Positions 1 through 7,800 of a stretch of DNA of 16,925 nucleotides are shown in pieces (position 1 is the first letter of the stretch; every line of letters begins with the position of its first letter). The notes beneath the pieces were generated by a model that had not been told where the DNA came from, did not search any database, and saw only the letters and a program-made list of their open reading frames with translations. Both the position numbers and the translations under genes were made by a program. The DNA lies in the NCBI GenBank assembly GCA_903879875.1, contig CAIRNC010000183.1, positions 1-16,925 on the forward strand, written 5' to 3'. The DNA comes from an uncultured Bacteroidota bacterium (GTDB lineage Bacteria > Bacteroidota > Bacteroidia > Flavobacteriales > Flavobacteriaceae).

Positions 1-11
1 AAATAAATTAT

Positions 12-28
12 TGGCATGATTTTTATTG
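12..28 (+). promoter_or_regulatory. Weak sigma-54-like promoter candidate
   Basis: The sequence TTGGCATG followed by a T-rich stretch resembles the -24 half (TGGCA) of a sigma-54 promoter. The expected GC of the -12 half is missing: the bases ten positions after the GG are AT. No TAnnTTTG box of the usual Bacteroidota promoter was found between here and the lipoprotein start at 147, which is why this site is listed. If it is used, the 5' leader would be about 110 nt. It could equally be chance in AT-rich DNA. Confidence 0.2.
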
Positions 29-146
29 GTATTAAAAAAATTAACAATTCAACTAAATTTAATTAATTATTGAGAAGAAAACTACTTTTATTATTCTACT
101 TATTAATAATAAAGCAAATCTTTATTAATCATTAAAATTAAATTTT

Positions 147-881
147 ATGAACACAAACACCAAAATTGTATTAATTGCTATTCTTTGTCTTGGAATAGTT
201 ATTTCATGTAAAAACAAAGTAGCGGAAAGCGAAAACTCTACAGATTCGGTCACTATGCAATCGACCGATAGCACTAATGTAATTGCTTCTTCTTCAAATT
301 TAGAACCTTCAAAAAGCAATCGAAAATGTATTCGAACAGCTGATATAAAATTTAAAGTCAAAAATGTTCCGCAATCCACTTATGCAATTGAAAATGCAGC
401 CAATAGATTTGGTGGTTTTGTAACAAATAGCAATTTACAAAGTACAATTTCTAACCGAACAGTAACCAAAATAAGTCAGGATAGTACACTTGAAACTACA
501 AAATACACTGTAGAAAACAACATTACCTTGAGAGTTCCTAATACACGTATGGATACTGTTATAAAGATTATTTCCAGACAAATTGATTTTCTAGAATACC
601 GAATTATTAAAGCGGATGAAGTTACTTTTCGAATGTTATCGAATCAATTGGCGCAAAATAGAATGTCAAGTCATGAAAAACGAATGGAAAAAGCTATTGA
701 TACTAAAGGTAAAAAAATCAACGATATTATAGCCGCAGAAGATAATTTGAACAGTAAAAAAGAACAAAACGATAACAGCAAACTAAATAATTTATCTTTA
801 CAAGATCAAGTAAATTTTAGTACCATCACTTTGCAAATTTATCAAAGCGAAACCATCAAGCAAGAACTTATTGCTAATTAA
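147..881 (+). CDS. DUF4349-type lipoprotein, cut short by an in-frame stop
   Basis: The 244-residue product starts with a lipoprotein signal: basic start, hydrophobic stretch at 7-19 and a VISC lipobox with Cys21 as the lipidated residue. A low-complexity Ser/Thr/Asn linker follows to about residue 58. The remaining part, beginning near the RTADIKFKV motif, fits the DUF4349 family, which has a mixed alpha/beta domain with a central helical, probably coiled-coil region (about 155-205 here). Family members normally end with a transmembrane helix. Here the frame stops at TAA 879-881, before that helix, and the missing part is still readable in the same frame downstream. The product would therefore keep its lipid anchor but lose its C-terminal membrane anchor. 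The function of the family is unknown; a cell-envelope role is inferred from topology. ATG 147 is preferred because it opens directly into the signal peptide. Confidence 0.85.
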   Translation: MNTNTKIVLIAILCLGIVISCKNKVAESENSTDSVTMQSTDSTNVIASSSNLEPSKSNRKCIRTADIKFKVKNVPQSTYAIENAANRFGGFVTNSNLQSTISNRTVTKISQDSTLETTKYTVENNITLRVPNTRMDTVIKIISRQIDFLEYRIIKADEVTFRMLSNQLAQNRMSSHEKRMEKAIDTKGKKINDIIAAEDNLNSKKEQNDNSKLNNLSLQDQVNFSTITLQIYQSETIKQELIAN

Positions 882-1046
882 AAAACATACCGACAAAATT
901 TTGGATCACAATTAATAGATGGATTGAGTTCCGGTTGGTTTGTACTCGAAGATATTATTGCTTTTTTAGTAAAAACTTGGTCGCTCTTACTGATTGGTAT
1001 TTTAGGTTTTTTAGCCTATAAAAAATATTTTAAAAATAGTAAATAA
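882..1046 (+). pseudogene. Detached C-terminal membrane helix of the DUF4349 gene
   Basis: Reading on in the same frame after the TAA at 879-881 gives 54 further sense codons, starting KTYRQNFGSQLIDGLSSGW and ending FKNSK, then TAA at 1044-1046. The segment contains a hydrophobic stretch (LLLIGILGFLA) and a basic C-terminal tail, which is the usual end of DUF4349 proteins. No frameshift is needed, so a single base change (for example GAA to TAA) would explain the break. It has no start codon or promoter of its own that I can see. The whole ancestral gene would be 299 codons. A sequencing error at one base is the main alternative. Confidence 0.75.
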
Positions 1047-1053
1047 TTATAAA

Positions 1054-1089
1054 AAGAGACTGTTGCAATTTGTTTTGGAACAGTCTCTT
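1054..1089. terminator. Hairpin terminator between converging genes
   Basis: A perfect 11-bp inverted repeat (AAGAGACTGTT at 1054-1064, AACAGTCTCTT at 1079-1089) with a 14-nt loop lies between the lipoprotein gene and the end of marC. On the minus strand it is followed by a T-rich run (TTTTTAT), so it best fits termination of marC. On the plus strand the tail is only moderately T-rich. Confidence 0.7.
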
Positions 1090-1115
1090 ATATATAAAAT
1101 ACTTTAGATTCAATC

Positions 1116-1739
1116 TCAAATCCCTCGGATAATACTTAAAACAGAACTAATGATGTATTGAATTCCAATAGCGATAGTCAAAAAACCAACAATTCTAGAA
1201 ATAGCAACTATACCTGAAGCGCCAAGGAATTTAGCAAGGTAATGGGCACTTCGTAAAACCAAAAAAATGACTATAGCCACTGCAAAAATGGCAAAACAAG
1301 AAGAAATAATATCTGTAGTCGATTGGTGTTCTTGGTAAAAAGCAATAAGTAACGAAATGGAACCTGGACCAGCAAGCATTGGGATTGCTAAAGGGGTTAG
1401 CGCAATATCGTTTCGGCTTAGCACTTCTTGTTCAATCTGTTTGTTGATACCTCTTTCTTTATTGAATTTACCGTTCAGCAAAGTATAGCCTGAAGTGGCA
1501 ATGATAATTCCTCCAGAAATTCGAAGCGCATTGATCGTTATTCCAAAAAAAGTAAGCACATATTGTCCAATAAAAAAGGAAATAATTAAAATTAAAAATA
1601 CGTCAATTGCAGTCCACAAAGAGACTCTTGCACGTTCTTTTTTATTGTAATCTTGCGTCAATCCAACAAATATTGGTACTGTTCCAATAGGATTTAATAC
1701 CGAAAAAAGCGCTGCAAACAAGTAGATAAAGAGTTCCAT
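1116..1739 (-). CDS. marC: MarC-family integral membrane protein
   Basis: The 207-residue product begins MELFIYLFAALF and is mostly hydrophobic, with about six membrane helices. Family landmarks are NPIGTVPIF (16-24) in the first helix and ALTPLAIPMLAGPGSI (113-128), the paired proline/glycine half-helix signatures of the MarC (UPF0056) family of inner-membrane proteins. The family's transport role is unproven; the old link to multiple antibiotic resistance has not held up. The frame can be extended to a TTG at 1775 or an ATG at 1760, but the TTG lies inside the promoter -7 box (1773-1780) and ATG 1760 would leave almost no leader, so ATG 1739 is chosen. It is transcribed away from the CoA-binding gene. 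The symbol is given for the family only. Confidence 0.9.
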   Translation of the reverse strand: MELFIYLFAALFSVLNPIGTVPIFVGLTQDYNKKERARVSLWTAIDVFLILIISFFIGQYVLTFFGITINALRISGGIIIATSGYTLLNGKFNKERGINKQIEQEVLSRNDIALTPLAIPMLAGPGSISLLIAFYQEHQSTTDIISSCFAIFAVAIVIFLVLRSAHYLAKFLGASGIVAISRIVGFLTIAIGIQYIISSVLSIIRGI

Positions 1740-1772
1740 AGAATAGAGGTGAATTAACATTTTTTTCGATGC

Positions 1773-1805
1773 CAAAGGTAAACTTAATAGGACTGTAATT
1801 GCAAA
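1773..1805 (-). promoter_or_regulatory. Promoter of marC
   Basis: On the minus strand TTTG (1805-1802) is followed after 21 nt by TACCTTTG (1780-1773), a full match to the Bacteroidota sigma-A form TTTG ... TAnnTTTG. Transcription would start near 1766 and give a leader of about 27 nt to ATG 1739. Confidence 0.65.
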
Positions 1806-1830
1806 TAATGAATCAAATTATGTACTTTTG
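1799..1830 (+). promoter_or_regulatory. Promoter of the CoA-binding protein gene
   Basis: TTG (1799-1801), a 21-nt spacer, then TACTTTTG (1823-1830) match the Bacteroidota promoter consensus. Only four bases separate the -7 box from ATG 1835, so the transcript is predicted to be leaderless or nearly so. The TTG directly abuts the CAAA that is the -33 element of marC on the other strand. Confidence 0.65.
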
Positions 1831-1834
1831 TACT

Positions 1835-2200
1835 ATGAAAAATAAGAAAACATTGGTGCTTGGTGCTTCCACAAAGCCAGACAGATATGCTTATAAAGCA
1901 ATAACGATGCTTGTTGATAAAGGACATTCGGTGCTTGCCATCGGTCAAAATGCAGGAGAAGTTACCGGTATTAAAATCCAAACCAAAGCCATTCCTCTAA
2001 AAAATATAGATACGGTTTCATTGTACTTAAACCCTTTGCGTCAAAAAGACTATTACAATTACATCGTAGAAGCGCAACCCAAACGTGTCATCTTCAATCC
2101 TGGAACAGAAAATCCAGAGTTTTATCAATTGTTGCAATTAAATAATATTAAAGTTGAAGTCGCCTGTACTTTAGTGCTTTTGACTACCAATCAGTTTTAG
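1835..2200 (+). CDS. CoA-binding domain protein (YccU-like)
   Basis: The 121-residue product is a single Rossmann-like domain of the CoA_binding_2 family. The nucleotide-binding loop is VLGASTKPDRYAY (8-20). Later landmarks are the DTVSLYLNP strand and turn (59-67), FNPGTENPE (87-95) and Cys111 in the ACTLVLL strand (110-116), all usual for the family. Such proteins are soluble and bind CoA or a related nucleotide; their cellular role is not established. An upstream TTG at 1799 would lengthen the frame by 12 codons, but it is part of the promoter, so ATG 1835 is chosen. The length fits the family. Confidence 0.9.
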   Translation: MKNKKTLVLGASTKPDRYAYKAITMLVDKGHSVLAIGQNAGEVTGIKIQTKAIPLKNIDTVSLYLNPLRQKDYYNYIVEAQPKRVIFNPGTENPEFYQLLQLNNIKVEVACTLVLLTTNQF

Positions 2201-2206
2201 TATTTT

Positions 2207-2288
2207 CAGGAGCTAATCCAGCTTTTGTTCCAATCTTTTGAGTCGAACCCCGACTCAAAAGGATTTCCTCGTCAATCTGGGCTAGGGC
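2207..2288. ncRNA. Structured repeat-like intergenic element
   Basis: This element sits between the tail-to-tail CoA-binding and symporter genes. Its core is an 11-bp perfect hairpin, 2235-2245 with 2251-2261 and an AACCC loop; allowing one bulged G, it extends to 2232-2245 with 2251-2265. An outer helix is possible between CCAG (2218-2221) and CTGG (2277-2280). The flanks read AGGAGCTAATCCAGC and TCTGGGCTAGGGC. From memory, very similar elements recur between genes in Flavobacterium genomes with CCCG/CGGG at the outer helix, which would be a compensatory C-G to A-U change here. Neither strand has a T tract after the hairpin, so it is a poor ordinary terminator. The family and the direction of transcription are uncertain. 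Confidence 0.5.
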
Positions 2289-2312
2289 AATCGTATTCCA
2301 TTAACCTTTATT

Positions 2313-3821
2313 CTAGAAACGAGTCTCCTCAACCGCTGGTTTGCTTATCAGAAGCAATCCAATAAAGGTGATGCAGCCGTTTACTATAATCAATTCGTTG
2401 TCAAAAACATAACCACCAAAAAGGGCTTTAGAATTTTCGCTTATTACAAAAGTTAATGCGGGCGATAGCAAACAAATGATAGGAACCAACTTGTCATGAA
2501 CCGTTTTTGATTTCATAAACAACCCAAAACAATACAATCCTAAAAGGGGTCCATAAGTATAAGATGCTACTCTAAAAATCATTCCCACTACCGAACTATC
2601 GTTGATGGTATTGAAGATGACAATGACTAAGAACATCAAAAAAGAAAATCCAAGATGTACGGAATGTCGGGTACGGATTACATTGGGTTTGTTTACATTT
2701 TCAGATTTATCCATTCCTAAAAAGTCAACACAAAACGAAGTGGTTAAAGCCGTTAAAGCCGAATCGGTGGTAGCAAAAGTAGCAGCCGTTAATCCCAATA
2801 AAAAAACGACAGAAGGAATTAAACTCAAATGATGAAAGGCAATTTCAGGAAAAAGTAAATCGGTTCGTGGTTTGCCTGTAACCAAATCGGTTGGTACTGC
2901 TATGCCATATTTGTTTGCATAAATATACAATAAAGCGCCAACGCTTAAGAAGAAAATGTTGATAACAACAAATATTCCAGTAAAAGTAAACATGTTTTTT
3001 TGGGCTTCGCCAATTGTTGCACAACTCAAATTCTTTTGCATTAAATCTTGATCCAAGCCCACCATAGCAATGGTTACAAACATTCCGCCAAGAATTTGTT
3101 TTATAAAATGAAATTTACTAGAAACAAAATCATCAAAGAAAAAGACTTTAGAATAGTTACTGTTTTTTACTTCTTCAAAAGCTTCAAAGAGATTCAAATT
3201 CAAGCTTTTACAAATAAAGAAAATGGTTAAAAAAACAGATGTTACTAAAAAAAATGTTTGTAAAGTATCCGTAATTATTATCGTTTTCAATCCACCACGA
3301 TAGGTATAAGCAAAGATTAATCCTAATGAAATTAAAACAGTTGCGGCAAATTGAATATTATAAAAATCAAACACAAAACGTTGTAAAACAATCACTACCA
3401 AATACAATCGAAAGGACGAACCAATGGTGCGACTGATTAAAAAAATGGTAGCAGCTGTCTTATAGGCATACGTTCCTAATCGGCGTTCGATGTAACCATA
3501 AATCGAGGTTAAATTCATCCGATAGTACAAGGGTAACAAAATTTTTGCAATGACAATGAAACCAATAGCATTCCCTAAAACAAATTGAAAATACTTAAAT
3601 TGTTCCCCACTTGGTGCGCCCACTTCTCCTGGTACTGATATAAAGGTCACGCCAGAAAGTGCGGTTCCTATCATTCCAAAAGCGACTAAATACCATTTAG
3701 AGTTTTTATTGGCTTTAAAAAAAGTATCGTTTCCGTGGTCTTTTTTACTCACATAATGAGAAATTACAAATAGAATCCCGAAATAGATTATTATTAAAGT
3801 AAGAATAGCAACTGGCGTCAT
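2313..3821 (-). CDS. Sodium:solute symporter (SSS/SSF family)
   Basis: The 502-residue protein has about 13 hydrophobic helices, the expected size for the sodium/solute symporter family of the LeuT fold, located in the inner membrane. Family signatures are visible: GTALSGVTFISVPGEVG (52-68) in the first core helix, YRGGLKTIIITDTLQTF (174-190), GLDQDLMQKNLS (255-266), and ATFATTDSALTALTTSF (347-363), which holds the Ser/Thr pair that usually coordinates sodium. The substrate cannot be told from sequence; sugars, amino acids, sialic acid or other organic solutes are all possible. It begins 57 bp downstream of trmD on the same strand. Only a degenerate promoter-like TATTTTG is seen in the gap, so read-through from trmD is plausible. 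Confidence 0.93.
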   Translation of the reverse strand: MTPVAILTLIIIYFGILFVISHYVSKKDHGNDTFFKANKNSKWYLVAFGMIGTALSGVTFISVPGEVGAPSGEQFKYFQFVLGNAIGFIVIAKILLPLYYRMNLTSIYGYIERRLGTYAYKTAATIFLISRTIGSSFRLYLVVIVLQRFVFDFYNIQFAATVLISLGLIFAYTYRGGLKTIIITDTLQTFFLVTSVFLTIFFICKSLNLNLFEAFEEVKNSNYSKVFFFDDFVSSKFHFIKQILGGMFVTIAMVGLDQDLMQKNLSCATIGEAQKNMFTFTGIFVVINIFFLSVGALLYIYANKYGIAVPTDLVTGKPRTDLLFPEIAFHHLSLIPSVVFLLGLTAATFATTDSALTALTTSFCVDFLGMDKSENVNKPNVIRTRHSVHLGFSFLMFLVIVIFNTINDSSVVGMIFRVASYTYGPLLGLYCFGLFMKSKTVHDKLVPIICLLSPALTFVISENSKALFGGYVFDNELIIVNGCITFIGLLLISKPAVEETRF

Positions 3822-3878
3822 GTTATTTTTTTAAGAAGTAGCCAAAATAGAAAAAATATTTGATATTCATCGAAAAAA

Positions 3879-4556
3879 CTATTCTTCTAACAAATCAGGT
3901 CTACGATTTTTGGTATGTTCATAAGCCATATATTCTCTCCATTGGTCTATTTTTGCAAAGTTACCACTGGTGAGGACCTCAGGCACTTTCCAACCTTTAT
4001 AATCAGCAGGCCGTGTATAAATTGGACCCGAAAGTAAATTATCTTGAAAACTATCTGTCAAAGCTGATGTTTCATCACTCAAAACGCCTGGTATTAAACG
4101 AATTAATGCATCAGACAAAACTAATGCACCTAATTCACCACCACTCAAGACATAATCACCTATTGAAATTTCTTTTGTAATAAAATGATCACGAACTCTT
4201 TGATCAACTCCTTTATAATGGCCGCAAAGTATAATGATATTAGTATACATGGACATTGTATTTGCCATTTTTTGGTTCAAAGTTACACCATCGGGTGACA
4301 TGTATATAATTTCATCGTAAGTTCTTTCACTTTTTAAATGCGTGATACAAGCATCTATAGGTTGCACAGTCATAACCATTCCTGCACCGCCACCAAACGG
4401 GTAATCGTCCACACTTTTTTGTTTGTTGGTCGTATAATCTCTCAAATTATGAAAATATACTTCGACAATTCCTTTGTCAATGGCGCGTTTCATTATTGAG
4501 GCTTCAAAAGGACTCCTTAGTAGCTCTGGTAATACAGTTATAATGTCTATTCTCAT
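3879..4556 (-). CDS. trmD: tRNA (guanine(37)-N1)-methyltransferase TrmD
   Basis: TrmD uses S-adenosylmethionine to methylate N1 of G37, next to the anticodon, and so prevents +1 frameshifting. It acts in the cytosol as a dimer and is essential in many bacteria. The 225-residue protein shows the whole SPOUT trefoil-knot core: DDYPFGGGAGM (50-60), LCGHYKGVDQRV (110-121), SIGDYVLSGGEL (131-142) and IPGVL (155-159). Asp168 in TDSF is the expected catalytic base, and YTRPADYKGWKVPEVLTSGN (180-199) is the linker and tRNA-contact region. The length is slightly shorter than the E. coli enzyme. In many bacteria trmD lies in a ribosomal operon with rpsP and rplS; here it stands apart, upstream of a symporter gene. 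Confidence 0.97.
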   Translation of the reverse strand: MRIDIITVLPELLRSPFEASIMKRAIDKGIVEVYFHNLRDYTTNKQKSVDDYPFGGGAGMVMTVQPIDACITHLKSERTYDEIIYMSPDGVTLNQKMANTMSMYTNIIILCGHYKGVDQRVRDHFITKEISIGDYVLSGGELGALVLSDALIRLIPGVLSDETSALTDSFQDNLLSGPIYTRPADYKGWKVPEVLTSGNFAKIDQWREYMAYEHTKNRRPDLLEE

Positions 4557-4573
4557 GATAAAATTTTGAAAAG

Positions 4574-4581
4574 CAAAGTTA
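4574..4581 (-). promoter_or_regulatory. Promoter -7 box of trmD
   Basis: On the minus strand TAACTTTG matches the TAnnTTTG consensus and lies 17 bp before the trmD start. No TTG is found at the expected 19-21 nt upstream spacing, so only the -7 element is supported. Confidence 0.45.
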
Positions 4582-4884
4582 CAAAGTTTAATTCTACTAA
4601 ATACGAGTGTTTTGAAAGCATTTATTTACTGAATTGATGTCAAATAGTAATTAAAAATCAAAATAGATTTAAATCGTATAATACAGAAATGATTTTAACT
4701 TAAAACAGCTAATTTGAGGTGTTTAATTCAAATATTTTGAACTATTTTTTTAAAACATGATAAATATCATATCAATTAAATCTGATAAAGAGTAAATTTG
4801 TCCGATAAAATGCATTAAAATTTGTGTAATTGAGTTCAATATTATAAAATTGAAACTATATATGAACATTAAAAACCTAATATT
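4582..4884. other. AT-rich divergent intergenic region before the giant gene
   Basis: Apart from the -7 box at 4793-4800 this region has no gene. It contains a short palindrome, ATGATA-AA-TATCAT (4757-4770), 22 bp before that box, where a -33 element or an operator would sit. It also has a leader hairpin TTCAAT (4835-4840) with ATTGAA (4849-4854). Both are short and AT-rich and may be chance. Confidence 0.35.
4793..4800 (+). promoter_or_regulatory. Promoter -7 box of the giant T9SS gene
   Basis: TAAATTTG matches TAnnTTTG exactly. Transcription would start near 4806 and give a leader of about 80 nt. There is no clear TTG at -33; the palindrome at 4757-4770 lies there instead, so activation by a regulator is possible. 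Confidence 0.4.
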
Positions 4885-7800
4885 ATGAAAAAAAGTTTAT
4901 TTTTAGCAGTCTTATTGCTGATAAGCTGCTTGTCTGGACATGCACAGACCACCAAAACGGTTGGTGCTGGGGCAAATTATTCGACACTCAAACTAGCTTT
5001 CGATGCTATTAATTCGGGAACTATTACGGGGTCAATTACTCTACAAATTGTCAGTAACATTACTGATAATAACACGGCTACTTTAAATGCAAGTGGTTCT
5101 CAAAATTGCAGTTATTCTTCCGTTTTAATTTATCCGACAGGATCGGGTTACACTTTAAGCAGTAACATTGCAGGTGCAATGATTTATCTCAATGGAGCCG
5201 ATAAAGTTACAATAGACGGTAGGGTTAATGCTTCTGGAGCTACAAAAGATTTGGTTATCACCAATACTAACACTGGAACTTCGGCGATAACTATAAATTT
5301 AAAAAATTCTGCAATAAACAATATCGTAAAATATTGTACTCTAAAAGGTTCAACCACTAATAGTTCATTTGGAATAGTAACGTTTGGAACTTCTTCAAAC
5401 GGAAATGGAAACGATAATAATTTAATTGATAACAACAATATAACAAATAATGAAGGAGCGAGAGTTACAAATGCAGTTATTTCATTAGGGTCATCTGGAA
5501 AAGAAAACAGCACAAATACGATAAGTAATAATATTTTTTACGATTACATGAGTGCTTCAATATCTTCAAATGGTGTTTATATTTCTCAAAATTCAACAAA
5601 TTTTATAATTTCTGGAAATAGTTTTTATGAAACAACAACCTTGGTTCCAACTGTAGCCAATACCTATTATGTAATTGCAACAAATACTTCAACCAATCAT
5701 TTAATTAGTGGAAACTATATCGGAGGAAGTGCTCCATTATGTAGCGGTTCACCAATGACAATAAATTCGAGTATGGCTCATTCTTTCGCGGGTATTTATA
5801 CTAACGGAGGTTCTTCAACTCCTGTAACAATTCAAAATAATATCATACAAAATATCAATTATACCAGTACAAATGCAAATCCGTGGGACGGAATTTATTT
5901 AGCTTCATCTTCAAATAAAGTAACAGTTACTGGAAATACTATTGGAGCCACTACTGGAAATGATTCTATAGTTGTAAATACTCCAAATGCTGCAGCAACT
6001 GCCACTATATCAGGTGGAGTTGTTACTGCGATAAACCTAGTTGGTGGTGGAAGTGGTTTTACTACAGCACCGCTTGTTACTTTTTCAAATTCGCCTGCAC
6101 CAACATCAGTAGCAACTGCAAGAGCTAATATTAGTGGAGGCATAGTTACAGGGTTTACAATATCTAGTGGTGGTTCTGGCTATAGTACCGCCCCGAGCGT
6201 GATGTTAAATTCATCAAGTTATTCTACAACTCACGGAATTCGTCATTTAAATAGAGGTGTAACAATAATTTCTAATAATACTATTGGTGCAATCACTGTG
6301 CTTGGAACGACTACTTACTCACATTGTGTAGAAGCAATTGTAATTAGTGGAGTAGCACCAAGTATTGAAATTACTAATAATTTAATAGGAAGTTTAAGTA
6401 CTGCAAACAGTATTCAAGCAACTAGTGAAGCTACTTCTTCATTATATAAACAAGATGTTAGAGGGATTTACCTTAATTCTATAGTTACATTAGCAACTAT
6501 ATCGGGAAATACAATTTCTAATTTATTTGATGCCTACACTGGAATTTATACCTCTAAATTTGATGGAATTTCGACTAGTGGTGGTTCAAATATAATTCAA
6601 AACAATATAATTAGTAATCTTTCAACACCTTCGGCTTCAATAATTGTAAAAGGAATACAACAAGCAGTATCTACTTCAGGTACAAGTCAAACCGTAGATG
6701 GGAATACTATTTATAATTTATCAAATACGAATGCTTCAGCAAACGTAAAAGTTACTGGAATCGACTTTTTGAGTCCAACTTCTGGTACAAATTCGGTTTC
6801 TAGAAACTTTGTTCATAGTTTAACCATCACTTCTACAGATATCAATTCTGAAATTGATGGCATTGCTTTGAGCAATGGTAGAACTACTTGTGCCAATAAC
6901 ATTGTTAATATTGGTATTGGAAATGCCATTGGATATAAAATATACGGTATTTATGACAATAGTAGTGCTAACAATAGCAATACAAATAATGTTTATTTCA
7001 ATTCTGTGTATGTGGGAGGAACTGTAGCTTCAGGCATAACAAGCCCAACAGGAGCTTTGTGGAATTCTAACAATACAGCAATTCGTAATTATAGAAATAA
7101 CATTTTAATGAATGCTCGTTCAGGAGGTACTACGGGAAAACATTATGCTGTTCGTATTGCAGGTACTAGTGGATTGACTATAAATTACAACGATTATTAT
7201 GTTTCAGGAACTGGTGGAATCTTAGGTTATTTAGGTGGTGCTGGTGATAAAACTTCATTAGCCTTATGGAAAGCAACCACTTCACAAGATGTAAATAGTT
7301 TAAATACAAATCCATTGTTTTTTAATCCTTTAGAAGATGGTTATGTTTCCAATCATTATATTTCTGCCATTTTAAATGGAGTTACAATATCAGGCACAAC
7401 AACTGATTACTCAGGAATTACAAGAGGAGCAACTCCAAAAATGGGTGCATTAGAAAGTGCTGAAAATTCATGGAAAGGAACCACAAGTACCGATTTTGGA
7501 ACAGCCTCCAATTGGTCTGCAGGAGAAGTGCCATTGACAGGTGCAAACATTTCGTTTGACCCAAGCCCAATTCGGGATTGTATTTTAGACACAAGTAGAA
7601 CGGTTGGTAATATAACTAATACTCAAAGTACCTATAAATTAGTAACCAACGGTCAACAATTTACGATTAATGGAAATTTAATTTTTTCAAATGGAGCACA
7701 AATAAATGCTACTTCAAGCAGTTCAATTATTAAAATGAATGGAACTTCAGCGCAAACTATACCAAATGGCGCTTTTGTAAGTAATGCTATAGATGCTTTG

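Noticed and set aside
1740..1775. Longer marC start at TTG 1775 or ATG 1760
   Set aside because: The TTG is inside the TACCTTTG promoter box, and ATG 1760 would leave only a few leader bases. Homology-like residues begin at MELF (1739).
1799..1834. Longer CoA-binding protein start at TTG 1799
   Set aside because: These bases form the promoter, and the Rossmann strand begins just after ATG 1835.
2235..2261. Hairpin as a simple intrinsic terminator or tRNA remnant
   Set aside because: No T tract follows on either strand. The GTCGAACCCCGAC part looks like a tRNA T arm, but no acceptor, D or anticodon arm is present.
2602..3230. Plus-strand open frames opposite the symporter
   Set aside because: They are antisense to a well-supported membrane protein gene and show no family features.
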